Shown piece by piece: positions 1 through 8,329 of a stretch of 64,000 nt of DNA (position 1 is the first letter of the stretch; the number at the start of each line of letters is the position of its first letter). Location of the stretch: the NCBI GenBank assembly GCA_005882315.1, contig VBAR01000003.1:601923-665922 (forward strand), in the 5' to 3' direction. Made by a program: the position numbers and the translations under genes. This DNA is from Bacteroidota bacterium. Its GTDB lineage: Bacteria; Bacteroidota; Bacteroidia; Chitinophagales; Chitinophagaceae. The notes under the pieces are model-generated. The model saw only the letters and a program-made list of their open reading frames with translations, did no database searches and was not told the origin of the DNA.

Positions 1-615
1 ATTGATGATATGACACACCATCAACAGTTTTGTTTTTGGAGTAATAGCAGATGCGTAAAGGTTTACAATTTCATCATCTGATGCAGGATGATTGGGAACG
101 GAAACAATTTTATTTACGACACCATGACGCTTTGCAACGAGCTTAAACATATCGAGCATAGCTCCGTAATCCTGTTCGGCCATCACGGCTTCATCGCCGG
201 GTTGCCAATACATGCCACCGATAACAGTATCTAATGCCTCGGTCGTATTTCTTGTAATAATTAATTCTTCTGTTGAGCAACCGGCGAGTTCAGCCAGCTT
301 TGCTGCCATTATCTTTTTATCATCAAACCGCTTTGTCCGCATGTAGTAAGCAGCTTCAAAATTTATTTCACGAATATGCCTAATGTAATTTTCCAGCGTT
401 TCCTGGGGCATAAAACTGTAATATCCATTTTCAAGGTTGATGTAATCAGGCTTTAGTTTATAACCACCTCTTACACCTTCCCAGAACTTTTCATCTTCAG
501 CCAGTGCAGAAGGCGAAAGATGTTCGTATTGCTCAATGAGCTTTTCAAGCTGGCTTGCAGCAGGTATTCCCATTCCCATAATTGAAATATTTTTAATGAA
601 GTTTCTTTTATTCAT
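1..615 (-). CDS. Class V aminotransferase-like protein (PLP fold), C-terminus outside window
   Basis: The first 205 residues of a longer protein are visible; the gene runs off the left edge of the window. It starts MNKRNFIKN followed by a hydrophobic stretch (ISIMGMG), which resembles the degraded Tat-like export signals common in this phylum, so the protein may be periplasmic. Near residue 120 the segment ITRNTTEALDTVI matches the cofactor-binding region of the isopenicillin-N-epimerase/cysteine-desulfurase-like class V group. The PLP lysine would lie in the missing part, so activity cannot be judged. It lies 14 bases downstream of the MFS gene on the same strand and probably forms an operon with it. 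The substrate is unknown. Confidence 0.8.
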   Translation of the reverse strand, partial: MNKRNFIKNISIMGMGIPAASQLEKLIEQYEHLSPSALAEDEKFWEGVRGGYKLKPDYINLENGYYSFMPQETLENYIRHIREINFEAAYYMRTKRFDDKKIMAAKLAELAGCSTEELIITRNTTEALDTVIGGMYWQPGDEAVMAEQDYGAMLDMFKLVAKRHGVVNKIVSVPNHPASDDEIVNLYASAITPKTKLLMVCHIIN

Positions 616-629
616 AAAAGAAAATAAAA

Positions 630-1871
630 TTAATGCTCTACAAAATTCAGATCCTTACCAAAAGTTTCTTTTGTATACAAAGCTGAAATAAATCCAATCG
701 CTAAAACAACAATGCCGGTTATCCATGCTGCCGTTACATATGAATTTTCTCCAACGATAACATTATTTCTTAAATACTGGAACAATAAAATTATCAGCGG
801 CAAAAAACCACGTACCATATTCGGAATAGAGATAGCAGCCGTTGCCCGTAAGTTGGTGCCAAACTGTTCTGCACTCATAGTGATATATAAAACAGAAAGA
901 CCAGAGCCAAAACCTAATCCCATGCAAAGCAAGTACATATTTGTTGCGCTACCGCCACCTTTTGTAATAAAAAATAAAGCAATAAAGATTGTAATGATGC
1001 CATAATAGATCAACAAGGTTTTTTTCCTGCTCTTGATCCAGTTGCTGATGAGCCCGGCGCTAATATCACCAAAAGCCAGCGCCACATACTGTAACATCAA
1101 TGATTTTGGCTGATCGAAATTTTTTATGCCGAACCGTTCAGCAAACTCATTTGAAAAACCAATCAATATTCCAATTACAAACCACACGGGTAAGCCGATG
1201 AATATTGAACGCAGATAGCGAAAGAATCGTTCCCGGCTTTTCAGCAACATTAAAATATTCCCCATCTGTACATTCTTTTGTTTTGCGAAATCATACATAC
1301 CACTTTCCAAAATCCGTATCCGCAAAAAAAGTAACATCAAACCCATTCCACCACCGATAAAATAACAAAGCCGCCAGTCTTTACCACTTAAGTCATGAAT
1401 AAAATAAGCAGCGATCGTTCCCATTACTCCACTGGTAGCAATAACGGTGGCAGCTAATCCTCTTTTTTCTTTTGGCAACAATTCGCTTGTCAAAGTAATA
1501 CTTGCGCCTAATTCACCGGCCAAACCCAATGCAGCAATAAAACGTAGCCATTTATATTGTTCAACATCAGTAACAAATCCATTTCCAATAGATGCTAATG
1601 AATAAAGCAATATTGAACCAAATAAAACATTCTTGCGTCCTTTCTTATCGCCGAGTATTCCCCAAATGATGCCACCAATGACGAGTCCAATCATTTGCCA
1701 ACTAATTATAGACTCTCCTACTGTTTTCATATCATCCTTTGCTACATGCAGGTCGGAAAGACTTGAGATACGTACAATACTATACAACAACAAGTCGTAG
1801 ATATCTACAAAAAAGCCCAATGAACCAACGATCACTGGCAATGAAAGCAATCCGTACTGTTTTGGCTGCAT
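630..1871 (-). CDS. MFS transporter
   Basis: A 413-residue integral membrane protein with about 12 hydrophobic segments, the usual size for the major facilitator superfamily. The loop between the second and third membrane segments carries GILGDKKGRK at residues 71-80, the MFS signature motif A. The overall look is of the metabolite:H+ symporter/sugar-phosphate branch, but the substrate cannot be read from sequence. The start is the ATG giving MQPKQYGLL. The partial aminotransferase-like gene follows after 14 bases, so transporter and enzyme may handle the same amino compound; that link is inference. Confidence 0.88.
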   Translation of the reverse strand: MQPKQYGLLSLPVIVGSLGFFVDIYDLLLYSIVRISSLSDLHVAKDDMKTVGESIISWQMIGLVIGGIIWGILGDKKGRKNVLFGSILLYSLASIGNGFVTDVEQYKWLRFIAALGLAGELGASITLTSELLPKEKRGLAATVIATSGVMGTIAAYFIHDLSGKDWRLCYFIGGGMGLMLLFLRIRILESGMYDFAKQKNVQMGNILMLLKSRERFFRYLRSIFIGLPVWFVIGILIGFSNEFAERFGIKNFDQPKSLMLQYVALAFGDISAGLISNWIKSRKKTLLIYYGIITIFIALFFITKGGGSATNMYLLCMGLGFGSGLSVLYITMSAEQFGTNLRATAAISIPNMVRGFLPLIILLFQYLRNNVIVGENSYVTAAWITGIVVLAIGFISALYTKETFGKDLNFVEH

Positions 1872-2187
1872 GTTTACTTATTCAATTCAATCAATTAAAA
1901 ATATGGTTTAAATGGTAACCTGAATAAAAAAAATCTCGGCTTTGGGAAAAACATATAAACTATCCTTTACCATTCCGATTCTCATTCAAGCCAAAATATT
2001 TTCCCATGAAATATCCACAATTTCATTTTCATTGTTGAAAAGTCCGCTCTCACAACCAAATAATTAACAAGTGTTGGTTGATTTTTATTTTTCTTTTATA
2101 AGCCGGGGTTACTTTTGTAAAAAGCAGGTATCAAACTGCGGCAATTAATTTGTGAACTGAATTATTAAACCTGTTAAATTTTAAAAC
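1872..2187. other. Divergent intergenic region, no gene seen
   Basis: This 316-base AT-rich stretch separates the minus-strand MFS gene from the plus-strand CBM48-like gene and must hold both promoters. The only motif I can point to is a -7 type box for the plus-strand gene at 2110-2117. No RNA gene or credible ORF is visible. Confidence 0.6.
2110..2117 (+). promoter_or_regulatory. Putative -7 box of the CBM48-like gene
   Basis: TACTTTTG fits the Bacteroidota sigma consensus TAnnTTTG exactly and sits about 70 bases before the ATG at 2188. No good TTTG -33 box lies at 19-21 bases upstream (the region is only T-rich), so this is a single-box call. Confidence 0.35.
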
Positions 2188-2478
2188 ATGGTACAGAAAA
2201 CCTACTACAAAACAAAAGATTATTGCAAAGTGAAATTTTCTTTTGAAGCTGAGAATGCAAAATCAATCAAAATATTAGGCCTGAATGGCGACTGGAAAAA
2301 ACCTGTTGCAATGACAAAAAAGAAAGACGGCAGCTTCGCAGCTGAACTGAATCTTCCAAAAGAAACCAAACACGAATTCAAATACCTTATTGACGGTAAC
2401 GAATGGCTGAACGAGCCCCAGGCTGACACAGAAGTTGCCAATGATTTCGGTGGCAGCAACAGTGTGATCGTTCTTTAA
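2188..2478 (+). CDS. Small CBM48/isoamylase-N-like carbohydrate-binding protein
   Basis: A 96-residue protein that is essentially one Ig-like early-set domain of the isoamylase-N/AMPK glycogen-binding (CBM48) type. Typical features are VKFSFEAENAKSIKILGLNGDWKK (written as two halves: strand plus the conserved NGDW), the hydrophobic strand LPKETKHEFKYLIDG, and the terminal D-x-x-NDFGGSNSVI segment seen in these domains. There is no signal peptide or enzyme domain, so it is probably a cytoplasmic stand-alone glycan- or partner-binding module. Such single-domain proteins are frequent in Bacteroidota and lack a proven role. It stands alone on the plus strand. Confidence 0.8.
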   Translation: MVQKTYYKTKDYCKVKFSFEAENAKSIKILGLNGDWKKPVAMTKKKDGSFAAELNLPKETKHEFKYLIDGNEWLNEPQADTEVANDFGGSNSVIVL

Positions 2479-2513
2479 TCAACTTTCATATTAATTTATT
2501 GGCCGGGCAAAGT

Positions 2514-3062
2514 CTACTGAAACCTGGAGTAGATAATTGTGTCCGTGAATTTGCCCTTGAAGTAATTATTTTCTTTCAGGTAACCTTCTTTTACAAAGCC
2601 TGTATTTTCAAGTAATGCAGAGGAAGCTTTGTTACCTGCTTCAGTTCTTGCTTCAATACTATGAAGACCAAGGGAAGCAAATCCGTACTCTACGGTTAAC
2701 CGGATAGCTTCTTTCATAATTCCTTTTCCCCAATGATCAGGACGAAGGATGTATCCTATCTCTGTACGATAATTATGCGGCTGCATATTCCAGAGACAAA
2801 TAGTACCGATTATCTGTTGCGGATCTTCCTTTAATGCAATTCCCCAAAGGATAGCTTCATTTTTATCAATCCCTTCATTAAACTGTTCAATTAGTTTTTC
2901 AATTTCATCTAGAGTCTTTGCTGGTTCTCTTCCAATAAACTGCATTACTCTTTCATCGGAACGTAAAGTAAACAGCCCCTGTGTATCGGCTTTTGTTAAT
3001 CGCCGCAATAACAATCTTGTTGAACTTAGTTCTGGAAATGGATCAAAATTTATTTGTAGCAT
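2514..3062 (-). CDS. GNAT N-acetyltransferase, RimJ/RimL type
   Basis: 182 residues with the layout of the RimJ/RimL-like acetyltransferase group: N-terminal TRLLLRRLTKAD, then EIGYILRPDHWGKGIMKEA, which holds the acetyl-CoA pyrophosphate-binding loop (Q/R-x-x-G-x-G/A, here DHWGKG), and a C-terminal ALLENTGFVKEG. These enzymes acetylate protein N-termini or small amines using acetyl-CoA; the substrate here is unknown. The gene starts 1 base after the stop of the other GNAT gene (3064-3510), so the two are co-transcribed. They belong to different GNAT subgroups and are not recent duplicates. Confidence 0.87.
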   Translation of the reverse strand: MLQINFDPFPELSSTRLLLRRLTKADTQGLFTLRSDERVMQFIGREPAKTLDEIEKLIEQFNEGIDKNEAILWGIALKEDPQQIIGTICLWNMQPHNYRTEIGYILRPDHWGKGIMKEAIRLTVEYGFASLGLHSIEARTEAGNKASSALLENTGFVKEGYLKENNYFKGKFTDTIIYSRFQ

Positions 3063-3063
3063 A

Positions 3064-3510
3064 TCATAATGATTTTTTATGCAGCCATTCTTGTTTTGTC
3101 ATTTCAAATTTTATTTCTCCCTTACCATAAATCCCATTTTCTCTCCAGCCTGCGCTACGATAAAATTTTTCTGCCCTTGTGCCAGGTGAAGTACTGAGCC
3201 ACACTTCATTTTTATTTTGCTCAAAATACCAATCGAGCATTTCTTCATGCAACTTCTTACCAATGCCCCTGCCTTCAAAATCAGGATGGATGAATAATGC
3301 CCAGATATTATTATCCTGCAGATCGGCAATTGCAAATCCAGCTATACGGTTATCAATTTCACACACCCAACCCCTGCCTCGCTTTGTAATAAAGTTTTCT
3401 ACATCTCCATCCGAAACTAATGCAGGGTTTGATAAAACATTTTCTTTAACTGCATTGCGAACAACCTGTATTTGCGAAATATCTGTAAGAACTGCTTCCC
3501 TGAATATCAT
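3064..3510 (-). CDS. GNAT N-acetyltransferase
   Basis: 148-residue single-domain GNAT protein. It shows the strand pair FAIADLQDNNIWALFIHPDF followed by the acetyl-CoA loop EGRGIGKKL (consensus Q/R-x-x-G-x-G/A) and a C-terminal KFYRSAGWRENG. It probably acetylates a small molecule; nothing narrows the substrate. It is the first gene of a two-gene unit with the RimJ/RimL-like gene immediately downstream. Cytoplasmic, no signal peptide. Confidence 0.87.
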   Translation of the reverse strand: MIFREAVLTDISQIQVVRNAVKENVLSNPALVSDGDVENFITKRGRGWVCEIDNRIAGFAIADLQDNNIWALFIHPDFEGRGIGKKLHEEMLDWYFEQNKNEVWLSTSPGTRAEKFYRSAGWRENGIYGKGEIKFEMTKQEWLHKKSL

Positions 3511-3555
3511 TTAAACTCCTGTTGTAATTGAAGTTCAAAGCTATTCAAAAAAATA

Positions 3556-3579
3556 ACCGCTCCATAAATATGAAGCGGT
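3556..3579 (-). terminator. Intrinsic terminator after the lipoprotein gene
   Basis: The minus-strand transcript forms ACCGCTTCAT / ATGGAGCGGT around a 4-nt TATT loop, one G-U pair included, and then runs into TTATTTTTTT. It lies 25 bases past the stop codon at 3605. Confidence 0.7.
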
Positions 3580-3604
3580 CTGTTCAGGATTTATTTATCA
3601 AAGG

Positions 3605-4525
3605 CTAGTAAGGTAAAATAGTTGTGTAGCTGTTGCCGTTCGGACCTGTCCATGTCACTTTAAAATAATAGGCACCGACACCGGGACAAGTAGTCGGGTT
3701 ACCCGCTGCATTCAATCCAAAAGTAGCTGTACCTGTAAATAGGTTGGTTTTATGCTCTACTGCACCAGCTGTCAACCGGAAGCTACAGTCCTGGCGGATG
3801 ATCAGTGGCGAAGTAATAGCAGTTGTGAAGGCATTTCCGAAACGGTTAGTACCCCACTCTGCCACACCTGTTGTATTTCCTTCTGTGTGCAAACCAGTTG
3901 TCGTAATGACCGCACCATTATTATAGGTAAATACTCTTTGTTTATCCACCTGCCAGTTACGCTGTGTACCATCATTAAATGACAAAGACAGGTTACTACT
4001 GTTAATACGATGTGTTATTGAATTTAATATGGGCAGATTGGCAAGTAAACCACCACTTACATTTGTATAAGTTTGTGTACCATTGATGGTAACACTTTTA
4101 TTATCTCTTAATCTTGTAATTTTTACATTTTGAAATGCAATCGTAACTGCGGCACCTGCATTTTTCCACTGTACTCCCTGAGCCATCGAAACAACGATAG
4201 CACCGGTACGTGTACGGATACCATTACAATTGCTGCCGCTGAAAGTAATTGTAATTGTCCTCGGATTGCTGACGGCGTCATATACGGCAGCAGCATCGCA
4301 GATCACTTCTTGTAAGCTTTGGTAGCGACCACTGAAAGTACCGTTTGATTCAATCGCGACATTTGTTTCATTCAAAATTCCATCCAACTCACCAGAAAAT
4401 TGTGATTCATCTTCAGCATGTGCAGCTATTTCATCGTTATCATTTTCTTTGGTCGTTTCTTTTTTACATGATGAGAAAACCAAAGTAACGGCTAAGGCGG
4501 AAAGAACCAGGATGTGCTTTTTCAT
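3605..4525 (-). CDS. Secreted lipoprotein of unknown function
   Basis: 306 residues. The N-terminus MKKHILVLSALAVTLVFSSCKKE is an SPII signal with lipobox VFSSC, so the mature protein is a lipoprotein with Cys20 acylated; the following acidic region (KENDNDEIAAHAEDE) lacks a clear surface-export signature. The body is beta-rich with three spaced cysteines and the pattern RTITITFSGSNCNG-x-R-x-R-x-GAIVV. The same architecture appears in the lipoprotein at 33149-34063, so the two are paralogues of one family whose role I do not recognise. Transcribed alone, with its own terminator. Confidence 0.8.
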   Translation of the reverse strand: MKKHILVLSALAVTLVFSSCKKETTKENDNDEIAAHAEDESQFSGELDGILNETNVAIESNGTFSGRYQSLQEVICDAAAVYDAVSNPRTITITFSGSNCNGIRTRTGAIVVSMAQGVQWKNAGAAVTIAFQNVKITRLRDNKSVTINGTQTYTNVSGGLLANLPILNSITHRINSSNLSLSFNDGTQRNWQVDKQRVFTYNNGAVITTTGLHTEGNTTGVAEWGTNRFGNAFTTAITSPLIIRQDCSFRLTAGAVEHKTNLFTGTATFGLNAAGNPTTCPGVGAYYFKVTWTGPNGNSYTTILPY

Positions 4526-4688
4526 AAAATCAGATTTTAAAATTTATTATTTGATAAATTTTGGAGGTATAAGATTGTAATAAAATTCCACATCACCACA
4601 GTATGCAGTTGTAATACTTGCCAGAAATACGAATGAATCGGGATTTTCGCAAACACTAAGGGGAATTGTACGAACAAAAATTGCGATT

Positions 4689-6617
4689 TCAGAACTTGAT
4701 CAGCATCCTGATCTTTCTTGCCAACGGAACGAGGTTGAGGTATTTGATATTTAAAAATTCATAATGACGAACCATGAGTAATGTTATCGCTGGTTCTTTT
4801 GCATCGATTGCGAGATTAAAACATTCCAATGCTTTTTCCCTAGCACCTGCTCTTGCATAATCCATACCCATCCATAGATTGGAAATATATTCGCCGGAAG
4901 CCCGGAGTTTTTTATAGGTGTCCTCTACCTCAAATATCAACCGCATAATATCCTTACTACGATAATATTCTACCAATCCCTGGTTACCACCTTTTGTTGC
5001 AGCTTTGATCGCTTCTTCAGTATTACCCAAAAACCAATACAATCTTGACAACTCACAATACATCTCTTTCTGTTGTGCAGGGTCGAATGCAAATTTTTCA
5101 ATGAGGCTTTTTTGCAAGGCAATTACTTCGTCCTGGTTGCTTTTATTTGCCAGTGCCCGTATTTTATTTTGCAATAAATAGATCCAGAGCTGGTTCAGCT
5201 CACTTCCTTCGTGGTACAGTTCGACTGCCTTTTCAATTTCTCCTTTCGCTTCGTGTATCAAGGCCAGCCATAAATAAACATTGGACTGACCGGGATTTAA
5301 TTCAATTGCCCGGCGATAAGATTTTTCTGCTTTCGCCCACTCAAATGTCTGATGATACCAATAGCCTAATGATGCATGTATTTCCCCGGAATTGGGATCC
5401 AACTTCAATGCTTTATCTATATGCTGCCTTGCGATCGTAAGCATTTTATCCGGTTCATCATAACCGCGATATGATGCCAGCAAGTGAGTATCCGCCAGTC
5501 CTGAATAAGCATTGGCAAATGATCTATCTATTTGAACTGCCTGCTGAAACAAATCCCTTGCCTGCAACATATCTGTCTTGTTTCTTTTTTCAATCAAAAA
5601 ACGTCCACGCAGGTACAGGTCGTATGCATGCAGATCAGTCGTAGGTGTATGATCGAGGCTTTGTGTTTCTTTATTAGAAATTTTTGCATTCAATACCTGC
5701 GCAATGGCAGTCGCAACGTCCTTCTGAATATTGAATAGATCTTTTACAGGTTTATCATATGATTCCGCCCAGAGATGATCATCGGTAGTAGCATTGATCA
5801 ACTGTGCGGTTATTCTTACATGTTCTCCCATTTTCCGCACACTACCTTCTAATATTGAGGCTACTCCCAGCTCCCGGCCTATCTCTCTCATGGATTTTGG
5901 ATTCTTCTTGTATTGCATCACTGATGTACGGGAAACAACTTTTAATGATTTTATTTTTGAAAGCTGGGTGATAATATCTTCTGTCAACCCATCACTAAAA
6001 TATTCCTGTTCCTGGTCGCTACTCATATTTTCAAATGGCAATACAGCAATACTATTTTGCTGGATCTTTAAATCATTCAGGCTATCCTGCAATATGCTTT
6101 CAAAATCAGGACGGCCGGTTTTAGTTACCAGTTCGTAAATATGTACCGGGTTTTTTACATTCTTTAGTTTTACCTCTTTCAAATAAACAGCATCGAGTCC
6201 CTTTTTATTTTCAATATTTCTATAAACAACTTCTGAAATGTAAATACCTCCTGCAGGAGCTAATGCCTGTATCCGGGATGCGATGTTTACCACATCTCCA
6301 AAAACATTACCATCCTGAAGCAACACATCACCCATATGTATGCCAATACGCACAGGTACTTGCGGTTCTTCTGCAAGATCTTCCTGTAAGAGTTTTGCAA
6401 ACTCCGCAGCATCTGTAGAACTTTGAAAAAGTAACAGGCTGCCATCACCATAGTATTGAATGATTTTTCCGTTTAGTTCATCTGCCACCAGTTCCATTTC
6501 TTCGCGGAATCGGGTGATTTTGGCAACAGCAGCTTCTTCATCCTCCTGCATCATGGATGTATACCCGACAATATCGGCGAAAAGGATAGCGGCTAATTGA
6601 TGTGAATGTTCTGCCAT
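4689..6617 (-). CDS. Class III nucleotidyl cyclase domain + TolB-like domain + TPR protein
   Basis: 642 residues in three parts. Residues about 8-170 are a class III adenylate/guanylate cyclase homology domain: FADIVGYT (D15) and YYGDGS (D58) supply the two metal aspartates, and NIASR (N111, R115) the transition-state pair. The base-selecting positions are non-canonical by eye: Q54 where Lys is usual and N104 where Asp/Thr is usual. Residues about 188-310 are a TolB-like/FlgO-type domain (SIAVLPFENMSSD...EDIITQLSK). Residues about 330-600 are tetratricopeptide-like repeats. No membrane segment is evident, so it is likely cytoplasmic. It is common as a sensor/cyclase type in bacteria, but product and signal are unknown. 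Monocistronic. Confidence 0.87.
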   Translation of the reverse strand: MAEHSHQLAAILFADIVGYTSMMQEDEEAAVAKITRFREEMELVADELNGKIIQYYGDGSLLLFQSSTDAAEFAKLLQEDLAEEPQVPVRIGIHMGDVLLQDGNVFGDVVNIASRIQALAPAGGIYISEVVYRNIENKKGLDAVYLKEVKLKNVKNPVHIYELVTKTGRPDFESILQDSLNDLKIQQNSIAVLPFENMSSDQEQEYFSDGLTEDIITQLSKIKSLKVVSRTSVMQYKKNPKSMREIGRELGVASILEGSVRKMGEHVRITAQLINATTDDHLWAESYDKPVKDLFNIQKDVATAIAQVLNAKISNKETQSLDHTPTTDLHAYDLYLRGRFLIEKRNKTDMLQARDLFQQAVQIDRSFANAYSGLADTHLLASYRGYDEPDKMLTIARQHIDKALKLDPNSGEIHASLGYWYHQTFEWAKAEKSYRRAIELNPGQSNVYLWLALIHEAKGEIEKAVELYHEGSELNQLWIYLLQNKIRALANKSNQDEVIALQKSLIEKFAFDPAQQKEMYCELSRLYWFLGNTEEAIKAATKGGNQGLVEYYRSKDIMRLIFEVEDTYKKLRASGEYISNLWMGMDYARAGAREKALECFNLAIDAKEPAITLLMVRHYEFLNIKYLNLVPLARKIRMLIKF

Positions 6618-6807
6618 GGAATGGAATCGGGTCGCAATTTACTGAAAAGAAGTCTTTCAGATTCCGAAAGATAAGTAAGCGGCAATGAAATCTTAGTTTA
6701 TTCTTCAATTGTGAATTTCGGGTCAATAAATTTTCATTCCGAATAAGGCAAAGAATAATAATTGTTGACTAAAAAGTTAAATTACCCGAGTGGCTGCCAG
6801 GAATTTT

Positions 6808-8064
6808 TTAGAGAACCTCTCCATTGATCATTACCTTATCGATAAGATTATTTCCAAAAGCATAGGGCAAATAAGCAAGCGAAGGAACTGGTTTTGTAAA
6901 AACCAGGTTTGCTTTTTTTCCAACTGTAATGCTTCCGGTTTCATTTTCCAATTCCATTGCATAAGCACCATTTATTGTCGCTGCATTAATAGCTTCTTCA
7001 GGATACATTTTCATTTGTATGCAACTCATGGCAACAACAAGGTTCATATTTCCGGAAGGAGAAGAACCGGGATTATAATCAGAAGCCAATGCAATTGCAC
7101 AACCGGCGTCTATTAATTGGCGTGCCGGTTGAAAAGGCATGCGAAGAAAAAAAGCCGCAGTTGGCAACAGCGTTCCGATCGTATTTGACTTAGCAAGTAA
7201 AGAAATCGTTTGCGTATCCATCGTTTCCAAATGATCAACAGAAACAGCGTTGAGTTTAACACCAGTTTCCACACCGCCTGATAAATTGAGCTGGTTGGCA
7301 TGGATCTTTGGTTTTAATCCATGATTCATTCCAGCACGACAAACTATTTCGGTTTCTTCGGATGAAAAAAAACCAGTCTCGCAAAACACATCGATGTAAT
7401 CGGCCAATTTCTCTTTTGCGATCACAGGCAGCATTTCATTTATGATCAAATCCAGATAGCCTTGATGATTTTCTTTATATTCCAACGGGTAAGTGTGTGC
7501 ACCAAGAAATGTTGATTTGATCAACAGGTTTGATCTCTCTTTTAGTTTTTTTATTACCCGAAGCATTTTCAATTCGCCATCAACTGTCAAACCATAACCG
7601 CTTTTGATTTCAATAGCACCTGTACCCAGCTTGCTTACTTCTTCCAGTCTTTTCCATGCAAGATTGAAGAGATCATCTTCACTCATTGCATTTAATTTCC
7701 TGGCTGAGTTCAAAATGCCTCCGCCTTTTGCAGCTATTTCTGCATAGGTTAATCCTTTTATCTTATCAACAAATTCTTCTTCGCGACTTGCTGCAAAAAC
7801 TAGATGCGTATGACTATCACACCAGGCAGGAAGAATAAATTGGCCTGTTGCATCAATGTGATGTACAAAGGAAGATGTACGATGTACGATGTCATTTTGA
7901 TTACCATACTCAGCTATGACTCCATCCTCGATTACCAGGTAAGCATTTTCAATTACTGGTAATACTGAAAGTTCTTTTCCGCGAAGCACCCGATAGCTAT
8001 CGGGTTTATTTTCTTGTCTTGTGTTGACAAGACATTTAATATTTGTAATAAGTGTAGCCGGCAT
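6808..8064 (-). CDS. hutI: Imidazolonepropionase
   Basis: Third enzyme of histidine degradation: hydrolyses 4-imidazolone-5-propanoate to N-formimino-glutamate. From the ATG at 8064 (MPATLITNIK) the protein is 418 residues, the family's usual length; a longer in-frame extension to 8247 is low-complexity and rejected. Amidohydrolase metal ligands are visible: CDSHTH (HxH), KIHANQ, SVDHLE and LASDYNPGSSP. No other hut genes lie nearby. Odd: the N-terminal coding part contains a 7-bp-period repeat (7860-7894) and an 18-bp perfect palindrome (7988-8005), both read through in frame in poorly conserved loops. Confidence 0.93.
   Translation of the reverse strand: MPATLITNIKCLVNTRQENKPDSYRVLRGKELSVLPVIENAYLVIEDGVIAEYGNQNDIVHRTSSFVHHIDATGQFILPAWCDSHTHLVFAASREEEFVDKIKGLTYAEIAAKGGGILNSARKLNAMSEDDLFNLAWKRLEEVSKLGTGAIEIKSGYGLTVDGELKMLRVIKKLKERSNLLIKSTFLGAHTYPLEYKENHQGYLDLIINEMLPVIAKEKLADYIDVFCETGFFSSEETEIVCRAGMNHGLKPKIHANQLNLSGGVETGVKLNAVSVDHLETMDTQTISLLAKSNTIGTLLPTAAFFLRMPFQPARQLIDAGCAIALASDYNPGSSPSGNMNLVVAMSCIQMKMYPEEAINAATINGAYAMELENETGSITVGKKANLVFTKPVPSLAYLPYAFGNNLIDKVMINGEVL
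7860..7894. repeat. Heptad repeat GATGTAC inside hutI
   Basis: Five consecutive 7-mers: GATGTAC, AAAGGAA, GATGTAC, GATGTAC, GATGTCA. Since 7 is not a multiple of 3, each copy is translated in a different frame, giving the loop around DIVHRTSSFVHH. Confidence 0.75.
7988..8005. repeat. 18-bp perfect palindrome in hutI
   Basis: ACCCGATAGCTATCGGGT is its own reverse complement. The core CCCGATAGYTATCGGG occurs again at 37421-37438 upstream of the Smr gene. Here it encodes PDSYRV near the HutI N-terminus. A further 7-bp inverted repeat (TGTCTTG/CAAGACA) follows at 8015-8034. Confidence 0.85.
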
Positions 8065-8276
8065 TAGTAATTTTAATTTGATGTAAAGACTTTCACCCAA
8101 TCTACCTGCATTGTGCCGGTTTGTATGGTTGGAGTTGTAGCTCCAATAACATTTTTCTTTTTTGCCTGTATCATAAAAATCATTTAGAGAAGTAAAAATA
8201 AAATGGCAAGAATTGTTTTCAGTGTCCGGTTTTGATACAATATACACTATGTTAAAAAACGTTAAAAGAAAAAGTT

Positions 8277-8309
8277 TTTGATTGTAATACGAATTTAATC
8301 GTATATTCG
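8277..8309 (+). promoter_or_regulatory. Putative promoter of the BlaI/M56 operon
   Basis: TTTG (8277-8280) is followed after 21 bases by TATATTCG (8302-8309), which matches TAnnTTTG in 7 of 8 positions. The spacing is that of Bacteroidota housekeeping promoters, and the ATG follows 20 bases later. Confidence 0.5.
8288..8303. promoter_or_regulatory. Candidate BlaI-type operator
   Basis: TACGA-N6-TCGTA is a 16-bp dyad lying between the -33 and -7 boxes of the putative promoter. BlaI/MecI repressors bind dyads of this size, so autorepression is plausible; the site was found by eye only. Confidence 0.45.
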
Positions 8310-8329
8310 TGGGGTAAAACCCGTATTAT

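Noticed and set aside
8065..8247. 61-residue N-terminal extension of HutI
   Set aside because: The extension is not like any HutI N-terminus, and the ATG at 8064 gives the standard length.
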